This document shows positions 58,324 to 64,000 of a DNA stretch of 64,000 bases, piece by piece. The notes beneath the pieces were generated by a model that made no database searches, had not been told where the DNA came from, and saw only the letters and a list, made by a program, of their open reading frames with translations. Origin of the DNA: Diphasiastrum complanatum (Eukaryota > Streptophyta > Lycopodiopsida > Lycopodiales > Lycopodiaceae); assembly GCA_029204225.1 (NCBI GenBank), contig CM055098.1, positions 13,559,815-13,623,814 on the forward strand, written 5' to 3'. A program made the position numbers and the translations under genes. How positions within the stretch are numbered: position 1 is the stretch's first letter; each line of letters starts with the position of its first letter.

Positions 58324-59462
58324 TGTTGGCTGATTTTGACGAATCTCCAAGATATTCGGACAGAGCAACTCAAGAGCACCTCTCACCTTAGACCGAAGAG
58401 GTCTTTGAGAAGACGAGACTAATGAAGACTGAGAGCCAAGAAATACTAGCTAGGAAAGACATGCAAGAACTGTGTAAGCGTCATGGTGAATCCCGGAAGC
58501 TGGAATGACCATGTAGGAACTAGTATTTCTAGGCAAATGTAATAAATGCAAGTAGACCTCTCTTAAAGAAAGTAGAGTGAGCCACCTTTTGATGGTGACC
58601 TCTAGTGGAGACCAATATTCCACTTGTAATCTGTGAAATGTGAAAATTCCACTAGGATGCCACCTAAGGAGCTCTCTTGCTTATTTAAGAGACTCCCTCT
58701 TTATGAAGAAGCGCTTTTTGCATTGTATCTACTCCATGCTTAATAAGAAGATTTCCGATGAGTTTGATGCTACACTAAGCTAATCATGATGGTTTTCTTG
58801 AGTGATGCCCCTATGATCATGCCCTTCCATTCATATTGTGTGTGGTTGTGGATTTAGAGTGGACTAGTTTTCTTGCTTTCCTAGTATTAGATTTCATGTT
58901 TTCTTGTGGATTAATGTAGGTTGCAAGCATCTAAGAAATTTGTAGCCAATAATGTGGTATAGATCTTGCAAATTTATTTACGTTTTGGTTTCTTGAGTTT
59001 CTTGGAAAATTCAAGAACCAAGAAGATGGAGCTTCTTGATTCTTGAATGCTTGTAGGAATTAATTTTCTGGTTTTTTATAAATGTGGCATGCTAGGCTAG
59101 TTTTCTGATCTTGCAAGTAGTTTAGTTTCCATTTTGCAATGATCCGTTCTAGCATTATGTTTTAAAGTGCCATAATAATGCCCAACCATGTTTCAAGAAG
59201 AGCTGTTTTTGGGCATTCTTGGTGTGCTTGCATGGTAGAACGATTGTAAGTGATTTCAAGAGTTCAAGAGTGTTCAAAATCTGAGTATCCATGACAGGTT
59301 GAACCATACTACAACCCCGGGAATCTGCTGCCTGATCTGGGCATTGAACTAAATAGAAATGATCAAGAACATGCCCAACTAACAACCAGAATGGAGGTAG
59401 CATAAGCTGTAACAAGAAACAAACAAGCAGAACTAGTAGATAGACAGAGGAATCTACCAACA
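58324..59462 (+). mobile_element. Nested insertion in E4, probable solo LTR
   Basis: A 1139-bp segment with mirror ends TGTTGG...CCAACA interrupts E4 between gag and protease. It is flanked by GCAAG (58319-58323) and ACAAG (59463-59467), a 5-bp duplication with one change. TATTTAAG at about 58681-58688 may be its TATA box (plus orientation). No coding sequence is inside, so a solo LTR is the simplest reading; its family is not otherwise present in the window. Confidence 0.85.
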
Positions 59463-59467
59463 ACAAG

Positions 59468-60263
59468 CATACATGAAGACATTACAAAAGCATCATCATT
59501 TGCATATCGAACATCCAAACCATCCTCATCAAGAGTTAGATTATCTTGCTTGTCTCCTTGATCTCTCTTCTTCTTGTAGCACTCACTTGGAAAGTGTCTT
59601 TTGATGCCACAATAGAAGCACTTGAGCTTTGATCTATCCTTCTTTTTGCCACTTGAAGAAGCATCCACTTGATCTTGCCCTTTGGACCACTTACTTTTGG
59701 TTTTGCCCTTGAATTTGCCCTTTGTGAACATGGCATCCTCTTGAGATGTCGATGTAGATCCACCTCTTGCTTGAAGCCTATATTCCTCATTGATCAAGAT
59801 CTCTTGAAGATCCATCAAACTTGGCAAAGTCTTTTGAATAGAAATACTTTGAACAATGTTAGCATGAGCATCCAACAAGCCATTAAGAATCACTTGAATA
59901 GGCTCTCCTTCCTTAATGCTTTCATCTATGCAAGCTAACTCATCATTCAATGCTTTCATTCTCAAAAAAAAAGTATTTGGACTCTCTTCATTATTCTGCA
60001 AACAAAAATAGATTTGCCTTTTTAGAGTCAACACTCTAGAAGTAGATTTGGACTCATAAAGCTTCTTCAAAGCTTCCCAAGCCTCACTTGATGAAGTACC
60101 TCAGTTGATCTTGTTGTGTTGTTGGTCTCTCCTCCAGACCTACAACAATATCCAAAACATCATTCATCTCAAGAAGTGACTCCATCCTCACTTTCCACAA
60201 TGAATAGTTACTTGAGGTAAGCCTATCATTGGCTTCCAACATGACTCCAATTGAGGTTGCCAT
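59468..60263 (-). pseudogene. gag: gag of E4
   Basis: It starts at ATG 60263-60261 (MATSIGVMLEANDRLTSSNY), matching E3. At about 60105 a deletion of roughly 27 codons with a frameshift removes the segment between QQDQL and SSSEAWEALKKLYESKS. The remaining frame (60070-59468) ends with the knuckle CFYCGIKRHFPSEC at about 59620-59579, complete CCHC. The nested insertion follows directly after YANDDAFVMSSCML. Confidence 0.88.
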
Positions 60264-60691
60264 GTAGCAGTGACCTGATCTTCTCTTTCAATCTGCTTCA
60301 ATGCACAAAGTACTCCTTTGAACAACAACAAATGCTTTCAAAAGAAATCACCAATATTTGAAACTATCTCACAAATTCTCTTCTAGCACTTATCCAAGCA
60401 AATCAACACATAGAATCATGGAATCTTGATCAACCTATGATCTATCCTCAATCTAATGACTTTTGCCACTTCCTAAGATTGAAACACACTCAAATGAAGT
60501 CCGGCAACCTCACCATCTAGAGATCCAATCAAAATTAGGGTTTTGACAAAATCACAAAAATTTGACTATTCCAAATCTACATGCAAATGCTAAAAAATTT
60601 GATATGCAATCTATAAGCCACCACTTAGGCTGAACCAATGATCCAAAAATCGGCCAAATCCAGTATGTGTCCATACAAAACCAACAACTAC
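60264..60691 (-). other. Leader of E4
   Basis: About 430 bp without coding sequence. I could not find a good tRNA-Met primer site at its LTR side. Confidence 0.55.
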
Positions 60692-61043
60692 TGTATTTCA
60701 CATGTGCGGATCCAAAAATAACAAATATAGATCATTCTACACATAGAATTGCAAGCAATCACCAAGATAGTGCACCAATGGATAGTAGAACATGTATAAG
60801 CATGAAATGAGATAGAGAAGAGAGAAGATTGCTCTCTCCATGAGTTACATACTTTTATAATAGGTCCAAATCCTATTTGGCCACTTGGCTTTCCCACCAA
60901 AATGCTAACCCTACTAATTTTGGGTCTAGATTCAATGTACCCAACTATTCAAATTGAATCTACTCAAACTCGCATTCTATGGCCTCAATATGCCAAATAT
61001 GGAAATATTGCAAAACGTGATGAAACTAGTTTAATCTTTCACA
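60692..61043 (-). repeat. 5' LTR of E4
   Basis: About 352 bp, matching the 3' copy except for an internal deletion of about 95 bp at about 60977. The minus-strand start is TGTGAAAGATT at 61043. Confidence 0.8.
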
Positions 61044-61340
61044 CTGTGGACACTCCCTGTATGGCTCTGATACCAACTTAGAATTTGCTTTGCACAGGAA
61101 CACAGATCATGCTACACAATAACACAGACAAAAAACACTCTCCACAGCAAGCTCACATAGCAACTGTATTTCTCATAATGAAATTACATTGTACATATAG
61201 TGGTTCACTCAGGCAACCCATGCATGATCTAGGTTGCCATTGACTGGACGCGTGTCCCATCGACTTGCCTCGTGGCGAGGCCAACTGATCCTTATCAACT
61301 GATGGAACCCACAGTACAATAGCACAGTGATTCTACTTTA
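61044..61340 (-). other. Primer-binding site and LTR-like sequence next to E4
   Basis: On the minus strand TGGTATCAGAGCC (61075-61063) is a perfect tRNA-Met primer site of a different copia element, so sequence above about 61076 is probably the end of its LTR. E4 begins 20 bp after this site, as if inserted into that element's leader. Confidence 0.6.
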
Positions 61341-61795
61341 ATTCTAACTGTCCTGTCAAATCTCACGTATCAAATCTCAACTAATGGAGTTTTGTCAAAT
61401 TTCAACCGACGGATTTTCTGTCAGATCTCAACCGAAGCATCCAGTTGAATCTCGATCGAAGTGCACTTGTCATATCTCGATCGAGGAGCTTCTGTTAAAT
61501 CTCAACCAAAGCTTTTGTCAGATCTCGATCGAAGCACCTGTCAGATCTCAACTGGATCTTTTGTCAAATCTCGACCGATGCGCACCTGTCAAATCTCGAC
61601 CAAAGAACCTATCAAATCTCAATCGTAGTGCTTCTATCAGATCTCAACTGGAGCGACCTCTTCAATCTCGACTCAAGCGCTTCTATCAAAACTCAACCGG
61701 AGCAACCTCTTCAATCTCGACCGGTGCATACTGTTAAAACTTGACCGAAGTACACATTAAATCTTGACCAGAGGTTCCAAATTCAAAATTTAATG
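61341..61795. repeat. Minisatellite array 1, period about 24 bp
   Basis: About 14 degenerate copies of a unit with core TCTCAACCGA or TCTCGACCGA, spaced 21-29 bp. Open frames across it (61384-61737) are a result of the repeat. Confidence 0.9.
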
Positions 61796-62460
61796 AACCA
61801 ACACGTCCCATCTTTTCCGAAACTAGACGATGGCGCCCATAAATGCCACCACCTCAACATCATTTGCACCTCAGCAGAGTGTAGATTCTGGCATTTTCTT
61901 GCGACGATCTACTGGCAATTTCCTTGCTACCATGTCCAATCCTAACGCTCTGTTGTTCAGTACTTTTGTTATCGTCTCCACACCATCTCCACCAACTATC
62001 AACCATCCTTGTTCACATACCATTGAGAGCGCCATCACCAAACACATTCAAACCTAACATCGCCGGCAGACAACACATCATCTTGCAGTTTTTTGCATGC
62101 TGAGAAATAGTGTCACGCGAGCACCCACCAAGCTCCCGTTACACTATTGATATACTATCATCAACATCACACAACCTGTTGTTTACTTTCAGTTCATTTC
62201 AAATCTACATACATCCATTTCCACTCATCTCCATCCTTGACAAACATCTCCACATCTTCCACTTTCCAAAATTCTACCTTCCATCTTTTTTACCCTACCT
62301 CATTCTGTTTCACCCTTTTATTTCACACCATACTTCATTTTCCACACATCCTCCACACTGTTCTATCCAACACACCTCCGCTTTCACACACCTTCCCTTC
62401 CCAATCTCAGTCCTTCACAACCCTTTCCTTTCGCACCATAACTCCCTTCACACAGATCGT
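61796..62460. other. Pyrimidine-rich spacer between the two arrays
   Basis: A C/T-rich stretch (for example around 62200-62450) without recognisable gene. A 75-codon frame at 61830-62057 matches nothing. Confidence 0.5.
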
Positions 62461-62800
62461 CCATTCCATCTCAACCAAAGCCCTATATCACATCTCAACC
62501 GGAGCCCTATCTCAAATCTCAACCGAACCAGTCCATCCATCTCAACCGATGCCCTGTCTTAGATCTCGACCGCAGCCAGTCCATCTCTCTCGACCGATGC
62601 CCTATCTCCCATCTCGACCAGAGCCGGTCCATCAATCTCGACCGATGCCCTGTCTCCCATCTCAACCGATGACCTATCTCACATCTCGATCGAAGCCATC
62701 TCTTAAATCTCAATCGACGCCATCCATCAAATCTCAACCGACGCCAGTCCACTAGATCTCAACCGATGCCCCTTAACCCTGTCTAAATTCTCAACCGACA
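62461..62800. repeat. Minisatellite array 2, period about 24 bp
   Basis: About 14 copies of the same TCTCRACCGA core, more regular than array 1. Because 24 bp is 8 codons, frames on both strands stay open and give 8-residue repeats such as SRPMPCLP. Confidence 0.92.
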
Positions 62801-63580
62801 CAGTTTTTCCAGAACCCTGTTCCTTCCATGTTTTCACCATGTCATCCAACCCCAGTTCCAGATGATCCTGAAGCAAGTAAGCTCGACATCCAACTATACA
62901 AGTTAGATCTTACAGAGATGCAAACCTGGTACTAGTAGGCAGAGTCATTCTTCAAGGCAATTGAGTTTCAGATCCCTGTCTTGACGGGATATCAAAGCCC
63001 GTACCTGGTACATATGGCGTATGCCAATTACAATGAAACGACAAGGTCATGCCATCAAAGTTCCCCCTATCAGGAACTATGTTTATAACGTATCTTTTGC
63101 GGTAGCCGACTTGCAACCTTTTGGGTTCTCTCGAGGACCAAATGTTGTCACAAGGACACTCCAAAAGATCAAGCAGACATCATACTTCAAGTACGTAGAT
63201 CCCTCTATGGACAAGTGGAAGAATAAGGACAGGTACATAGTGGAAGCCATCAATGATCAGCAACTGCAAGGGCATGTGCATATCTCACCAGATGCACGCA
63301 ACGACCAAGGACAAAAGTATTAAGGGTACCCATGTCTTGTTCCACATGATGGCAAATTCATGACTACATGCCCTCCAATGATGGAAGCTCAACCTTAGCC
63401 TTTCAAGAACACTCATCACCCTCACACATCATCGATGGGGGTGATGGAGCAATGACATCTACAGTAGCACCAGATACGACAACATCACAAGTCGTTGTTC
63501 AACCAGACAAGGTCACCACTCCACCCACATTTGTTACCACACCCACGCCACCAACATCACCACATGCAACCTTTTTTTTT
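62801..63580 (+). other. Possible 3' internal part of an LTR element
   Basis: A 100-codon frame (63021-63323) and a 154-codon Thr/Pro/Ser-rich frame starting at 63368 occur. I recognise neither. Their place just before a polypurine tract and LTR-like start suggests they belong to the 3' end of an LTR retrotransposon. No RT or RNase H is seen. Confidence 0.4.
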
Positions 63581-63597
63581 GGGGGGAGGAGTGGGGA
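63581..63597 (+). other. Polypurine tract
   Basis: GGGGGGAGGAGTGGGGA, preceded by a run of T, directly before TGTCCAG; typical second-strand primer of an LTR element. Confidence 0.65.
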
Positions 63598-64000
63598 TGT
63601 CCAGTCTCCAGGACACGGAAGCAGCCACAATAACATATCGTGCAAATTTCAACGTCCGCGTCCGACGTATGCTCAAAAATTTCATAATTCGTCGCAATCC
63701 GACACATCAAGGTCTAACGTCCCAGTAAAAAATCTGAAAATCAGAGTCCGACGATTGGGAAATATGGGCGGCAACCAATTTTTCAAAGGCACGTCGGAGT
63801 CTGACATGTTGGAATCCGACTTGCAGACATAGATATGACCTGTCACAGATTTTTTTAAAAAAATACATGTAATCCGACATGCGTCGGATTCTGACATCCA
63901 CGTCGACAAGCCAAAAAGCCTATCCACGACATGTGGCACATTTGTCCGGGCCTGAATGGGCACATGCATCGAATTCCAACATGTTTGAGGCTGTCAGATT
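63598..64000 (+). repeat. Probable 3' LTR start, running off the window
   Basis: Starts TGTCCAGTCTCC after the polypurine tract. It contains TCCGAC or its complement GTCGGA at least seven times. The end is outside the window, so the LTR assignment rests on the tract alone. Confidence 0.5.

Larger units (their letters stand above)
54311..61043 (-). mobile_element. Copia element E4 with two nested insertions
   Basis: This minus-strand element has LTR copies at 60692-61043 (5') and 54311-54761 (3'), both starting TGTGAAAGATT. The purine tract GAAGAGGGAG lies just before the 3' LTR. Order on the minus strand: gag (60263 downward), protease, integrase, linker, then about 870 bp of unrelated sequence in place of RT and most of RNase H, then the RNase H tail. 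Two later insertions with target duplications split gag/protease (58324-59462) and integrase/linker (56205-57080). Without these the element would be about 4.7 kb. No target duplication of E4 itself was found. Confidence 0.88.

Noticed and set aside
62519-62752. Arg/Trp-rich minus-strand frame as a possible small basic protein
   Set aside because: It is the reverse reading of the 24-bp minisatellite; the open plus frame has the same cause.

Overview
This window comes from a nuclear genome of a land plant with a large, repeat-rich genome. The evidence is abundant Ty1/copia elements primed by initiator-Met tRNA, CACTA (En/Spm) and Ty3/gypsy remnants, and one recognisable host gene, an AT-hook motif nuclear-localized (AHL) protein. 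The very long repeat-filled spacers would fit a gymnosperm, fern or other large-genome plant, but the sequence alone does not fix the species. I saw no bacterial genes, CRISPR array, rRNA or convincing tRNA gene.

Layout. 1-4.3 kb holds T-rich DNA, a copia RT scrap (+) and a gag-like remnant (-). 4287-10473 is a complete but mutated copia element (E1) with 5-bp target duplication ATAGT. 11.5-13.9 kb holds two LTR ends with primer sites and a degenerate copia gag/protease. 14.2-17.8 kb holds a SET-like fragment followed by a broken CACTA Tnp2 transposase whose C-terminal part is repeated three times in tandem. 17.8-19.9 kb is copia debris and an LTR-like segment whose inverted partner lies at 50.4-51.5 kb. 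22.5-24.5 kb is a decayed minus-strand copia element with a near-perfect palindrome inside it. 24767-29856 is a second copia element (E2, target duplication GAAAC) inserted into the RNase H part of an older copia element; its RT/RNase H region is replaced by unrelated DNA.

31.4-34.7 kb is the host island. It has a promoter with several CACGTG-type boxes and a TATA box, a long repeat-containing leader, the intronless AHL coding region (33379-34203) and a polyadenylation signal. 34.7-38.9 kb looks like ordinary spacer apart from a 159-bp tandem duplication.

39.9-46.9 kb holds gypsy integrase scraps on both strands around copia element E3 (40557-45902, +). 46.9-53.3 kb is a patchwork of minus-strand copia fragments and LTR pieces. 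54311-61043 is copia element E4 (-); it carries two later insertions (probably solo LTRs, each with a target duplication) and has also lost RT/RNase H to unrelated sequence. 61.3-62.8 kb holds two minisatellite arrays with a period near 24 bp. A polypurine tract and probable LTR run off the right edge.

The only gene likely to serve the plant is the AHL gene; nearly everything else is transposable elements at various stages of decay. The most unusual signal is the palindrome CACACGTGTG, present 15 times in exact form in LTR-type sequence of several families. I did not find a convincing new multi-gene system.
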